Positions 16,291 through 24,627 of a stretch of DNA of 32,939 nt are shown piece after piece. How positions within the stretch are numbered: position 1 is the stretch's first letter; each line of letters starts with the position of its first letter. Where the stretch lies: positions 1-32,939 of the forward strand of contig CAZQKW010000037.1 in NCBI GenBank assembly GCA_964594075.1, written 5' to 3'. Position numbers and translations under genes: made by a program. This DNA comes from CAZQKW01 sp964594075. Lineage in GTDB: Bacteria > Desulfobacterota > WTBG01 > CAIYCZ01. The notes under the pieces are model-generated. The model saw nothing but the letters and a program-made list of their open reading frames with translations, did not search any database and had not been told where the DNA came from.

Positions 16291-17784
16291 TCAATCCTCC
16301 TGCCTTTCAGAGCGCAGCAGAGGAAACAAAATCACGTCGCGGATTGAAGGGGCATCGGTAAAGAGCATCACCAGGCGGTCAATTCCAATACCCTCTCCCG
16401 CGGCAGGAGGCATGCCGTATTCAAGCGCAGTGAGAAAATCTTCGTCAATCTCTGTAATTTGTCCTTCCACTTTTAGTTTTGCCTGCGCCTGGGATAGAAA
16501 ACGCCGGCGCTGATCCTCAGGATCATTCAGTTCTGAAAATGCGTTAGCAATTTCCCGCCCATTGATGTACAATTCAAAACGGTCAGTTACGGTCGGGTCG
16601 TTTTCATTTTTGCGTGCCAGCGGCGAGACTTCAATCGGGTAGTGTGTGACAAAAGTGGGCTGCACCAGTTTTTCTTCTGCCACACGCTCAAAAATTTCAG
16701 TAATGATTTCACCAAGCGTTTCATCGCCCATGAGTTCAATGCCCAGTCTTTTGGCGTGTGTCAGTGCTTTTTCGCGGTCCGCTAAATCGTTTTTATTTAT
16801 CCCGCCAAAGTGGGCTGCTGCATCTATCAAGGAAATTCGTTTCCAAGGGGGGCTCAAATCAATTTCCGTGCCCTGATAGACGACTTTGTGCGATCCCAAC
16901 AGTTCCCTGCATAGATAGGAAAACAGTTCCTCGGTGAGGTTCATGAAATCTTCAAATGTCGCATACGCCTGATAGAATTCAAGCATGGTGAATTCTGGAT
17001 TATGCTGCGTTGAAATCCCCTCGTTGCGAAAATTTCTATTCAGCTCAAAAACCCGCTCAAATCCCCCTACCACCAGCCGCTTAAGATACAGCTCCGGAGC
17101 AATTCGCAGATAAAGATCCATGTCTAACGCATTATGGTGGGTTTTAAATGGTCGCGCCGTCGCGCCTCCTGGTATTGCCTGCATCATAGGGGTTTCAACT
17201 TCAATGAAATCACGCGCGCAAAGGAATGACCTGATGAGGGCTATCAGGCGGGTGCGCAGTTGAAACGTAGCGCGCGTGTGTTGGTTAATTAAAAGGTCAA
17301 GATACCGCTGCCGATAGCGGGTTTCAATATCCTGAAGACCATGCCATTTTTCGGGAAGCGGGAGCAGGGATTTGCATAATAGTGTGTAAGCATCCGCCAA
17401 CAGCGTAAGTTCTCCCGAATGGGTTACAAAGACGCGCCCCTTAATCCCGAGAAAATCACCAATATCAATCTGCTTTTTGAAAATCTGATATGGTTCGTCG
17501 CCCAGTTTATCCTTGCGCAGGTATGCCTGAATACGCCCGGTGCGGTCCTGCAGGTGAATAAAGCTTGATTTGCCAAAATCCCGTATGGACATAACCCGCC
17601 CTGCTATGACAAATAATTCATTGTCCTGATTAATGTCATCAGGGCTTTTGCCGGAACAGCGGTTAATAATGTCCTGCGCCGTATGCAGAACCGTGAAATT
17701 GTTGGGATATGGATTGATACCCCGCGCTCTGAGGTCGGCAAGCTTTTTAAGCCGCTGCTTTATAAACTCTCTTTTTTCATTCAT
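16291..17784 (-). CDS. lysS: Lysyl-tRNA synthetase, class II
   Basis: It charges tRNA-Lys in the cytoplasm. The start is set at the ATG at 17784 (497 aa, usual length, MNEKREF); an in-frame GTG at 17826 would add 14 residues that overlap a candidate promoter. The N-terminal OB-fold anticodon domain spans about 40-145 (SIRDFGKSSFIHLQD). The class II core follows, with motif 2 NRNFRNEGIS and motif 3 GIGIDRLVML near the C-terminus. It follows the ribosomal operon terminator by about 150 nt and leads the envelope operon, with lolC 5 nt downstream. AGGA abuts the ATG, so the ribosome binding site is unusual and the start carries some doubt. Confidence 0.93.
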   Translation of the reverse strand: MNEKREFIKQRLKKLADLRARGINPYPNNFTVLHTAQDIINRCSGKSPDDINQDNELFVIAGRVMSIRDFGKSSFIHLQDRTGRIQAYLRKDKLGDEPYQIFKKQIDIGDFLGIKGRVFVTHSGELTLLADAYTLLCKSLLPLPEKWHGLQDIETRYRQRYLDLLINQHTRATFQLRTRLIALIRSFLCARDFIEVETPMMQAIPGGATARPFKTHHNALDMDLYLRIAPELYLKRLVVGGFERVFELNRNFRNEGISTQHNPEFTMLEFYQAYATFEDFMNLTEELFSYLCRELLGSHKVVYQGTEIDLSPPWKRISLIDAAAHFGGINKNDLADREKALTHAKRLGIELMGDETLGEIITEIFERVAEEKLVQPTFVTHYPIEVSPLARKNENDPTVTDRFELYINGREIANAFSELNDPEDQRRRFLSQAQAKLKVEGQITEIDEDFLTALEYGMPPAAGEGIGIDRLVMLFTDAPSIRDVILFPLLRSERQED

Positions 17785-17822
17785 TCCTATAGTCCGAATG
17801 GCGCCTGATTTTGAGTCATAAC

Positions 17823-17851
17823 ACACTATCTTAACTTTTATTTTTAGTCAA
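17823..17851 (-). promoter_or_regulatory. Candidate promoter of the lysS envelope operon
   Basis: On the minus strand TTGACT (17851-17846) is followed after 17 bases by TAGTGT (17828-17823). The -35 box matches 5 of 6 and the -10 box only 3 of 6. Transcription would start near 17815, some 30 nt before the ATG at 17784. It sits directly downstream of the strong terminator that ends the ribosomal operon, where a new promoter is needed. Confidence 0.4.
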
Positions 17852-17935
17852 GGTAAATGACGGGTCGGAATGTCAGATGATGGCATATTGCGCGCCTTTT
17901 AAAAAACATTTTTAATTTTATTGATCACCTATGCG

Positions 17936-17974
17936 ATAAAAAAAGCCTAAAAAGCTTTAATGCTCTTTAGGCTT
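17936..17974 (-). terminator. Intrinsic terminator of the S10-spc-alpha superoperon
   Basis: On the minus strand a 13-bp stem (17974-17962 with 17955-17943, one G-U pair) with a six-base loop is followed by a run of seven T (17942-17936). It lies 18 nt after the rplQ stop and is the strongest terminator in the window. Confidence 0.92.
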
Positions 17975-17992
17975 CTTGATGTGCTGGTCAAG

Positions 17993-18430
17993 CTATTTCT
18001 TCTCTTTCCCTGCTTCCTTTTTTTTCTCTTTTTTAGCTTTCTCACGCGCCTGTCTTTTCTCTTGCACCTGCTTGCCCTGAACAACCAGTTCAATCATAGA
18101 AACGGGCGCATTATCGCCGTGACGGCGCCCAACCTTAAAAATGCGCGTATAACCGCCGGAGCGGTCTTTAAAACGGGGGCCAATATCCTCAAAAAGTTTT
18201 TTCCCCACTGATTTATCACGGAGTATCTCCATCGCCTGTCGGCGCGCATGCAAGTCACCGCGCTTGCCCAGACTTACCAGTTTGTCTGCCAGCGGCTTGA
18301 GCTCTTTTGCTTTTGCATCGGTGGTCTCAATCTGTTCGTGTTCCAGAAACGACGTAACCATATTGCACAAAGTTGCCAATCGGTGGCTTGATGTTCTTCC
18401 CAGTTTTTTCCCTGCCTTTAAATGTCTCAT
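17993..18430 (-). CDS. rplQ: 50S ribosomal protein L17
   Basis: Large-subunit protein that sits near the exit-tunnel side of the ribosome. The ATG at 18430 is chosen over the TTG at 18436 because GGA sits 9 nt upstream. It opens with the diagnostic MRHLKAGKKLGRTSSHR and has the conserved EKIETTDAKAKELKPLADKLV-type region at 35-55, here HEQIETTDAKAKELK. At 145 residues it is longer than E. coli L17 (127), owing to a Lys/Glu-rich tail ending KKEAGKEKK. It is the last gene of the alpha part and is followed at once by a terminator. Confidence 0.96.
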   Translation of the reverse strand: MRHLKAGKKLGRTSSHRLATLCNMVTSFLEHEQIETTDAKAKELKPLADKLVSLGKRGDLHARRQAMEILRDKSVGKKLFEDIGPRFKDRSGGYTRIFKVGRRHGDNAPVSMIELVVQGKQVQEKRQAREKAKKEKKKEAGKEKK

Positions 18431-18466
18431 GGTCAAAATTCCTTTGAATAATTCCTCAACCGATAC

Positions 18467-19474
18467 TTATGCCGGTTCCGGGTTCGCCTCTGGAGCATCA
18501 GGGGGCGGCTCAAAGCCTTCAAGCTTCATACCAAGGGTAAGCCCCATGTCTGCCAGAATCTCTTTTATCTCATTTAGGGACTTCCTGCCAAAGTTTTTTG
18601 TTTTGAGCATTTCCGGCTCTGTGCGCTGCACGAGCTCCCAGATATACCTGATATTGGCGTTTCTCAAGCAGTTGGAAGAACGCACCGAAAGCTCCAGTTC
18701 GTCAATACTCCGATACAGATTTTCGTTAAATTTTTGCTTTGCCGGTTGTTCCTCCGGCACTTGCTCTGTTTCCTCTTCAAAATTTATGAACAGTTTTAAC
18801 TGGGTCTGGAGAATTTTTGCCGCACAAGAGACCGCATCTTCCGGCGCAATGCTCCCATCGGTCCATACCTCAAGGGTCAGTTTATCATAATCGGTTATCT
18901 GGCCTACCCGTGCATGTGTAACATTATAATTAACCTTTACGATCGGCGTAAAAATTGAATCTATCGGTATGGTGCCAATGGGTTGACCGGGATGCCGGTT
19001 TTTCTCGGCGGTACAGTATCCTCTGCCGCGCTTGACCGTCAATTCCATATTCAGCGTCGCATCCGGGCCGAGCGTTGCAAGGTGCAGATCAGGATTAAGA
19101 ATTTCCACATTATTGTTAACGATAATGTCGCCTGCGGTGACTATACGTTCTCCCTTCGCTTTAATATAGAGCGTTTCGGGACCCTCAGAATGGAGCTTCA
19201 GGCGCACTTCTTTTAAATTGAGCACTATCTCAGTAACATCTTCGCGCACACCCGGTATGGTAGAAAATTCATGAAGGATGCCATCAATGCGAACCGCGGT
19301 GATCGCAGCGCCCTGAAGCGATGAAAGCAAAATACGCCGCAAAGAATTGCCCAGCGTTATACCAAAACCACGCTCAAATGGTTCTGCGGTAAATTTACCA
19401 TAGGTGGAAGACAACGTCTCCTCATCCACCTCAAGACATTTTGGCTTAATAATGGTTTGCCATGGTCGCTGCAT
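18467..19474 (-). CDS. rpoA: DNA-directed RNA polymerase subunit alpha
   Basis: It dimerises to start RNA polymerase assembly and contacts promoter UP elements and activators. The 335 residues split into the N-terminal dimerisation domain (1-235, with FGITLGNSLRRILLSS), a charged linker rich in Glu and Gln (about 236-255), and the C-terminal DNA-binding domain (LRNANIRYIWELVQRTEPEM, then KNFGRKSLNEIKEIL). A Pro/Glu-rich tail of about 14 residues extends beyond the usual end. The ATG has GAGGA just upstream. It lies between rpsD and rplQ, the standard alpha-operon order. Confidence 0.97.
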   Translation of the reverse strand: MQRPWQTIIKPKCLEVDEETLSSTYGKFTAEPFERGFGITLGNSLRRILLSSLQGAAITAVRIDGILHEFSTIPGVREDVTEIVLNLKEVRLKLHSEGPETLYIKAKGERIVTAGDIIVNNNVEILNPDLHLATLGPDATLNMELTVKRGRGYCTAEKNRHPGQPIGTIPIDSIFTPIVKVNYNVTHARVGQITDYDKLTLEVWTDGSIAPEDAVSCAAKILQTQLKLFINFEEETEQVPEEQPAKQKFNENLYRSIDELELSVRSSNCLRNANIRYIWELVQRTEPEMLKTKNFGRKSLNEIKEILADMGLTLGMKLEGFEPPPDAPEANPEPA

Positions 19475-19508
19475 AGTTCCTCACTTGAAAGTTTTAGCAA
19501 TAAAGTTA

Positions 19509-20135
19509 TTAGCGACTATAAAGTTCAACAACGAGCTGTTCCTTAATCGGCATGGTAATCTCTTCGCGTGTTGGAAGCGACAGCACCTTGCCGGTAAAGC
19601 TCTCCAAGTGCAGTTCAAGCCAGCGGGGAATTCCCCGTCTGCTTGCAACTTCTAAAGACTCTTTAATCTTCTCTATTTTTTGACTTTTTTCGCTGAGTTT
19701 TATTATGTCGCCAGGCTTTACCAAATAAGAGGGGATGTTGACGTGTTTTTCGTTAACCAGAAAATGTCCGTTGCGCACGAGTTGTCGCGCTTCGTTGCGC
19801 GAGGCGGCAAATCCCAGGCGATATACCATGTTGTCAAGCCGGCGCTCCAAAAACAGCAGAAGGTTTTCACCAGTTACGCCTTTCTGTTGCGCTGCCCGCA
19901 AAAAATAGTTTTTAAACTGTTTTTCAAGGACACCATAAATGCGCTTCATTTTCTGTTTTTCGCGGAGCTGATCGCCATAATCAGTTAGTTTTGAACGACG
20001 TTGACCGTGCTGGCCGGGTGCATACTGGCGCCGTTCAACAGCACATTTATCCGTATAGCACCGCTCTCCTTTGAGAAAAAGTTTTGTGTTCTCCCTGCGG
20101 CAAAGCCTGCATACTGAACCCCGATAGCGTGCCAA
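19509..20135 (-). CDS. rpsD: 30S ribosomal protein S4, zinc-binding form
   Basis: Primary 16S rRNA binder that nucleates the 30S body and, in some bacteria, represses its own operon. Of 208 residues, the N-terminal domain has C9-x2-C12 and C26-x4-C31, a likely zinc site, then RRQYAPGQHG. The S4 RNA-binding domain spans about 97-160 (RRLDNMVYRLGFA, then ARQLVRNGHFLVN). The start is a TTG, supported by GGAGA 7 nt upstream and by the conserved opening ARYRGSVCR. Confidence 0.96.
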   Translation of the reverse strand: MARYRGSVCRLCRRENTKLFLKGERCYTDKCAVERRQYAPGQHGQRRSKLTDYGDQLREKQKMKRIYGVLEKQFKNYFLRAAQQKGVTGENLLLFLERRLDNMVYRLGFAASRNEARQLVRNGHFLVNEKHVNIPSYLVKPGDIIKLSEKSQKIEKIKESLEVASRRGIPRWLELHLESFTGKVLSLPTREEITMPIKEQLVVELYSR

Positions 20136-20202
20136 CCTGTAATCTCCTTTGCTAAAAAGTTAATCCTCTGTGGTAAATACCGTCTATCTATCGCTCATCC
20201 CG

Positions 20203-20589
20203 CTATACCCGTCTTCGTTTGGGCTGTCTACAGCCGTTATGAGGAATGGGGGTGACGTCGCGGATAAGTTTTATGCTGAATCCCATCGCTTGAAGAGATC
20301 TGAGTGCGGCTTCGCGACCCGCACCCGGCCCCTTAATGTACACTTCAAGATTTTTTACCCCGTGTTCTTTGGCTTTTTTTGCTACATCCTCTGCTGCCTG
20401 GCTTGCAGCATACGGAGTATTTTTTCGCGAGCCTTTGAACCCAACTGCACCGGCGCTTGACCAGGATATAACATTCCCCACCATATCAGTTATGGTTATA
20501 ATTGTATTATTAAAGGTAGATTGAATATGGGCGACGCCATTGGGTATGTTCTTTTTTTCTTTTTTCTTGCGGGTCTTTTTTTCTGCCAT
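20203..20589 (-). CDS. rpsK: 30S ribosomal protein S11
   Basis: Protein of the 30S platform, near the mRNA exit and the Shine-Dalgarno helix. The ATG at 20589 is preferred (128 aa): AGGA sits 5 nt upstream, whereas the in-frame TTG at 20601 overlaps that site. A Lys-rich N-terminus is followed by HIQSTFNNTIITITD, KGSRKNTPYAAS and the C-terminal GPGAGREAALRSL and PHNGCRQPKRRRV, all typical of S11. Confidence 0.97.
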   Translation of the reverse strand: MAEKKTRKKKEKKNIPNGVAHIQSTFNNTIITITDMVGNVISWSSAGAVGFKGSRKNTPYAASQAAEDVAKKAKEHGVKNLEVYIKGPGAGREAALRSLQAMGFSIKLIRDVTPIPHNGCRQPKRRRV

Positions 20590-20628
20590 TAGTTTCCTCA
20601 ATAAAAACAGTGATCTGCCTGCTTTATA

Positions 20629-21009
20629 TTATTTCTTAACTTCCTTCTTTTTGCCAACAGTGGCGCGCCGCGGCCCTTTTCGTGTGCGGGCGTTGGTATG
20701 GGTTCGTTGCCCCCGAACCGGCAGCCCTTTTCGATGCCGCAAACCGCGATAGGAGCCGATATCCATCAGGCGCTTAATATTCATAGATACTTCTTTGCGC
20801 AAATCGCCTTCAACTTTGTACTGCTCGTTGATAATATCCTGAATCTTAGCCACCTCGAGGTCGGTGAGGGCATCAGCCCGCTTGGCAGCATCAACCCCTG
20901 CTTCATGGAGGATTTTTTGTGCACTCGTCCGTCCTATACCGAAAATATAGGTAAGGGCAATAGGGATTTTTTTGGATTTTGGTAAATCAACACCAGCTAT
21001 TCTTGGCAC
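20629..21009 (-). CDS. rpsM: 30S ribosomal protein S13
   Basis: Protein of the 30S head that forms bridges to the 50S subunit and contacts the P-site tRNA through its basic tail. The 126 residues begin PRIAGVDLPKSKKI and include the helix-two-turn-helix region YIFGIGRTSAQKIL, then the tail GLRHRKGLPVRGQRTHTNAR and a Lys/Arg-rich end. The start is GTG with AAGGAG 6 nt upstream. It follows rpmJ by 46 nt. Confidence 0.97.
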   Translation of the reverse strand: MPRIAGVDLPKSKKIPIALTYIFGIGRTSAQKILHEAGVDAAKRADALTDLEVAKIQDIINEQYKVEGDLRKEVSMNIKRLMDIGSYRGLRHRKGLPVRGQRTHTNARTRKGPRRATVGKKKEVKK

Positions 21010-21055
21010 GCTGCTCTCCTTACTTCAAAAATCTGTCATCGTATCCTGCTGCTCG

Positions 21056-21169
21056 CTATCCCTGGCGCTGTTTGTGCTTGGGATTTTCGCAAATAACACG
21101 GACAACGCCCTTGCGTCTAATAATGGTGCATTTATCGCACATCTTTTTTACCGATGCTCTTACTTTCAT
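21056..21169 (-). CDS. rpmJ: 50S ribosomal protein L36, zinc-binding form
   Basis: A 37-residue protein encoded from the ATG at 21169 to TAG at 21056, read by translating the gap between infA and rpsM. It begins MKVRASVKKMCDKC and has C11-x2-C14, C27 and a His near residue 32, the zinc ribbon of the C+ form of L36. The protein binds 23S rRNA near the base of the L7/L12 stalk. It sits 22 nt after infA, the common place for rpmJ. Confidence 0.95.
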   Translation of the reverse strand: MKVRASVKKMCDKCTIIRRKGVVRVICENPKHKQRQG

Positions 21170-21191
21170 AGTAACCACCACGGATGATTCA

Positions 21192-21410
21192 TTATTTACA
21201 TCTAAAGATTATCCGACCTTTATTCAAATCATAGGGAGAAAACTGCACCATAACTCTATCTCCGGGGAGAATCTTTATATAATGCATACGCATCTTTCCT
21301 GATATATGGGCAAGAATTTTATGCCCGTTTTCAAGTTCAACCCGAAACATTGCGTTTGGCAATGTTTCCAGAACCGTGCCCTCCAGTTCTATAAAATCTT
21401 CCTTAGGCAT
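21192..21410 (-). CDS. infA: Translation initiation factor IF-1
   Basis: Single OB-fold protein that blocks the A site of the 30S subunit during initiation. The 72 residues are the normal length, with PKEDFIELEGTVLETLPNAM, the RNA-binding GHKILAHISGKMR and PGDRVMVQFSPYDLNKGRI, ending RCK. It follows adk by 23 nt; the map gene (methionine aminopeptidase), often found between them, is absent here. Confidence 0.97.
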   Translation of the reverse strand: MPKEDFIELEGTVLETLPNAMFRVELENGHKILAHISGKMRMHYIKILPGDRVMVQFSPYDLNKGRIIFRCK

Positions 21411-21433
21411 ACGTTACATGCTCATCATCTGCT

Positions 21434-22081
21434 TTACGCTATCAACCCTGCGGTCCTTAATGCCCCGACAATCCGGTCAAAAATTTCCTGAACCGAACCA
21501 ATCCCGTTGATGGTATGCAGTATGTTTTTTTTCTGATACCATTGAATAAGAGGATTGGTTTGCTCAGCATATACCGTCAACCGGTTCTGTATAGTTTCTT
21601 CCCGGTCATCATCTCGCTGATAGAGCTCGCCGTTGCATTTATCGCACACACCGTCCTGCCGTGGCGGTCCAAAATAAATGTGATACATGGCGCCGCAGGT
21701 GCGACAGGTGCGACGACCGGTGAGGCGTTTAATAAGTTCTGCCTTATCAACCACCACATTAAGCGCTGCGTGTATGGCGCACGGCAATTTATCTAATGCC
21801 TCCGCCTGCGCCACGGTGCGGGGAAATCCGTCAAGTATAAACCCGCGGGCACAGTCAGGCTCCTTAAGACGTTCTTCGACAATTCTAACTACCAGTGCAT
21901 CAGGAACCAGTTCCCCCTTGTTCATATATGATTTGGCCTGCTTTCCCAATTCTGTTTGAGCTGCAACTGCAGCCCTGAGGATATCTCCCGTAGAGATTTG
22001 CGGAATATTGAATGCCTCAACAAGCAACTGCGCCTGCGTTCCTTTGCCGCTACCCGGAGGCCCTAAAAGAACTATGTTCAT
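21434..22081 (-). CDS. adk: Adenylate kinase, zinc-type
   Basis: It interconverts ATP + AMP and 2 ADP. The P-loop GPPGSGKGTQ is at 7-16, the AMP-binding region has STGDILR, and GFILDGFPRT follows. The LID domain carries CRTC and CDKC, four cysteines that normally bind structural zinc; E. coli adenylate kinase lacks this site. The length of 215 residues is typical. It sits 58 nt after secY. AAAGGGA lies 12 nt before the ATG. Confidence 0.97.
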   Translation of the reverse strand: MNIVLLGPPGSGKGTQAQLLVEAFNIPQISTGDILRAAVAAQTELGKQAKSYMNKGELVPDALVVRIVEERLKEPDCARGFILDGFPRTVAQAEALDKLPCAIHAALNVVVDKAELIKRLTGRRTCRTCGAMYHIYFGPPRQDGVCDKCNGELYQRDDDREETIQNRLTVYAEQTNPLIQWYQKKNILHTINGIGSVQEIFDRIVGALRTAGLIA

Positions 22082-22139
22082 ACGCGTGGGGTTCCCTTTC
22101 TCTGTTTCAGTTCATGCTATTGAATCTGTACACCCACAT

Positions 22140-23465
22140 CTATCGCCGGCCCTTAAACGTCCCCCGTTTCAGGAATCCATCGTAATGCCTGCTGAGCATA
22201 TGGGTCTCCATCTGGGCAATCGTATCAAGTGCAACACCAACGACAATGAGCAGTGCAGTTCCGCCGAAATAGAAAGGAATGTTAAACCGACTGATTAAAA
22301 TCGTCGGCAACACACACACTGCAGATATGTAAAGGGCTCCTACGAAAGTAATTCTGGTGAGCACCCAATCAATGTATTCTGCAGTTTTTTTACCCGGTCT
22401 GATACCCGGGATATACCCTCCGTATTTTTTCATATTATCCGCTACATCCATAGGATTAAATACAACTGCAGTATAAAAATAGCAAAAGAATATAATAAAA
22501 ATCACATAGAAGAAATTGTATAATAGTTCCCCGCGGCTGAGACTGCCAATGATCGCATTTACCCACGGGTATTTTTCCAATGTTTCCTTGGGCATAAACT
22601 GGGCAATAGTAAGCGGAAACATCAGTATTGACGAGGCAAATATGGGTGGTATAACACCGGACGTATTAATTTTTAACGGCAGATGCGTGCTCTGCCCCCC
22701 ATAGATTTTTCTGCCGATGACCCGTTTCGCATACTGCACCGGTATCCTGCGCTGGGCGCGCTCCATGAAAATAATACAGCCCACCACCAGGACCATAATG
22801 GCAATAATCACGAGAATAAGCAGCGGCCCCATTTCCCCGGTTTGCATAAGCCGGATAGTATTTATGATTGCTGACGGCATTCTGGCAACGATGCCGGCAA
22901 AGATTATAAGTGAAATACCATTGCCAATCCCGCGTTCTGTTATCTGCTCGCCAAGCCACATAATAAACGCTGTACCAGAAGTAAGCGTAATAATCGTCAT
23001 CAAGCGGAATCCCCAGCCCGCGGCAAGCACAACGGGTTCGCCGGCAGGCCCGGTCATTTTTTCCAAGCCAATGCTTATACCAAAGCCCTGGATAATGCTC
23101 AACAACACCGTCCCGTATCGGGTATACTGAGTAATTTTCTTCCGCCCTGCTTCTCCTTCCTTGGATAATTTTTCCAGTGAGGGAATTACCATAGTCAGAA
23201 GCTGCAATATAATGGAAGAGCTTATGTAGGGCATAATGCCCAAGGCAAACACAGACATGTTTTCCAGTGCCCCGCCTGAAAACATATCCATAAAACCAAA
23301 CAGGGTGCCTTTAGCCCGCGCAAAAAAACCTGCCAGGGCAGCTCCGTCAATACCAGGGGTCGGGATGTGCACGCCGACCCGATACACCGCAAGCAGCAAT
23401 AGGGAAATGATAATGCGCTTGCGCAGCTCCGGAATTTTTGGGATATTTTGAAAACCGCCGATCAC
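22140..23465 (-). CDS. secY: Preprotein translocase subunit SecY
   Basis: Channel-forming subunit of the Sec translocon, which passes secreted proteins and outer-membrane precursors such as Skp and BamA. The 441 residues contain ten hydrophobic helices. The plug region after helix 1 has PTPGIDGAALAGFF, and the family signature GIMPYISSSIILQLLT is clear. The cytoplasmic loop before helix 7 begins KRVIGRKIYGGQ, and GIRPGKKTAEYID marks the loop after helix 8. The start is GTG, directly after the rplO TAA, with GAGGAG 6 nt upstream. Confidence 0.97.
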   Translation of the reverse strand: MIGGFQNIPKIPELRKRIIISLLLLAVYRVGVHIPTPGIDGAALAGFFARAKGTLFGFMDMFSGGALENMSVFALGIMPYISSSIILQLLTMVIPSLEKLSKEGEAGRKKITQYTRYGTVLLSIIQGFGISIGLEKMTGPAGEPVVLAAGWGFRLMTIITLTSGTAFIMWLGEQITERGIGNGISLIIFAGIVARMPSAIINTIRLMQTGEMGPLLILVIIAIMVLVVGCIIFMERAQRRIPVQYAKRVIGRKIYGGQSTHLPLKINTSGVIPPIFASSILMFPLTIAQFMPKETLEKYPWVNAIIGSLSRGELLYNFFYVIFIIFFCYFYTAVVFNPMDVADNMKKYGGYIPGIRPGKKTAEYIDWVLTRITFVGALYISAVCVLPTILISRFNIPFYFGGTALLIVVGVALDTIAQMETHMLSRHYDGFLKRGTFKGRR

Positions 23466-23906
23466 TTAAAGCTCCTCAACCTGCCCTCCTGCAGAAACAA
23501 TTTTATTAACGGCCGTCTGACTGTATTGATGCACTTTTACTGTCAGCGGGCGGTCTATTTCCCCACCACCCAGCACTTTTATGCCATCGGCAATTTTTTT
23601 TACTAAACCGCTACTCAGCAGTGTTTCAGGATTAACGACGCTGTGAGGGGCAAAACAGTTCAGATCGCCAACATTTATGACCGCATAGTGCTTTTTAAAA
23701 ATATTGGTAAAACCGCGTTTGGGCAGTCTTCGTTTCAGCGGCATTTGCCCGCCTTCAAAGCCAAGGGGAGTCTTGCGGCCGGAGCGAGCTCTCTGCCCTT
23801 TGTGCCCTTTACATGAAGTTCCGCCATGGCCGGAACCTTCGCCGCGACCGACACGTTTTTTTTTCTTTCGTGAACCAGGAAGTGGGGTAAGCCTGCGTAA
23901 ATCCAT
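23466..23906 (-). CDS. rplO: 50S ribosomal protein L15
   Basis: Late-assembling 50S protein that links 23S rRNA domains. The 146 residues start MDLRRLTPLPGSRKKKKRVGR, with the Gly/Lys-rich extension GRGEGSGHGGTSCKGHKGQRARSG, then a compact C-terminal domain (LKRRLPKRGFTN, later VLGGGEIDRPLTVKVHQYS). It lies between rpmD and secY in the usual spc order, its stop touching the secY start. Confidence 0.96.
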   Translation of the reverse strand: MDLRRLTPLPGSRKKKKRVGRGEGSGHGGTSCKGHKGQRARSGRKTPLGFEGGQMPLKRRLPKRGFTNIFKKHYAVINVGDLNCFAPHSVVNPETLLSSGLVKKIADGIKVLGGGEIDRPLTVKVHQYSQTAVNKIVSAGGQVEEL

Positions 23907-23919
23907 TGCGGCAATCCTT

Positions 23920-24108
23920 TTATGGTAAATATTCTTCCACTTTTAGCAGATGATTTATTTTAATTATCATCCCCCGAATAGTAGGGGTATTATCAAAAAC
24001 TTTACTTTTGTTAAGTTTGGTGAGGCCCAAGCTCTGAAGAATTTTTTTGTGTTTCTCAGGCCTGCCAATGCCACTCTTAACTAACGTTACCTTTAATCTC
24101 GAAGCCAT
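23920..24108 (-). CDS. rpmD: 50S ribosomal protein L30
   Basis: Small 50S protein of 62 residues. The ATG at 24108 is chosen since GAGGG lies 10 nt upstream; the in-frame TTG at 24117 abuts that site. It reads MASRLKVTLVKSGIGRPEKH, then LGLTKLNKSKVFDNTPTIRGMI, the conserved L30 core, and ends with a short extension (KVEEYLP). Some bacterial lineages lack L30, so its presence is informative. Confidence 0.95.
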   Translation of the reverse strand: MASRLKVTLVKSGIGRPEKHKKILQSLGLTKLNKSKVFDNTPTIRGMIIKINHLLKVEEYLP

Positions 24109-24158
24109 ACTGAACAATCCCTCTGCACTATATAATGTGATATTCCAGGCATCTGTAA

Positions 24159-24614
24159 TCAGGCAATCGGTTGCAGCTTCTTTAAGCCTTCCAGCGTTGC
24201 TTTTATAACATTATGCGGGTTGCGGGATCGAATACATTTCGTCAGGATGTTCTTTACCCCCACTACTTCCATTATGGCTCGCACTGCTCCACCGGCGATT
24301 ACGCCGGTGCCTTCCGACGCAGGCTTCATAAAAACCCTCCCGGAACCAAACCGGCCTATAATTTCGTGGGGAATCGTCCCGTTGGTAAGGGGAACCGTTA
24401 TGAGATTTTTTCGCGCATGCTCAATCCCCTTACGAATAGCTTCTGGGACTTCTTTTGCTTTACCGAGCCCATATCCCACGCGACCGTTTCCATCGCCTAC
24501 CACAACTATTGCACTAAAACTGAAGCGGCGGCCACCCTTGACTACTTTGGCAACTCGGCTGATATGAACAATTTTATCAATTAAACTCTGTTCTTCTCCC
24601 GTTTCAAAGGCCAA
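24159..24614 (-). CDS. rpsE: 30S ribosomal protein S5
   Basis: It shapes the mRNA entry channel and affects decoding accuracy. The 151 residues contain the double-stranded RNA-binding-like domain (VVKGGRRFSFSAIVVVGDGN, GRVGYGLGKAKEVPEAIRKG) and the C-terminal domain with GTGVIAGGAVRAIMEVVGV. The start is TTG at 24614, backed by GGGAGG 7 nt upstream; an ATG nearer that site is out of frame. Confidence 0.97.
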   Translation of the reverse strand: MAFETGEEQSLIDKIVHISRVAKVVKGGRRFSFSAIVVVGDGNGRVGYGLGKAKEVPEAIRKGIEHARKNLITVPLTNGTIPHEIIGRFGSGRVFMKPASEGTGVIAGGAVRAIMEVVGVKNILTKCIRSRNPHNVIKATLEGLKKLQPIA

Positions 24615-24627
24615 GACATAACCTCCC

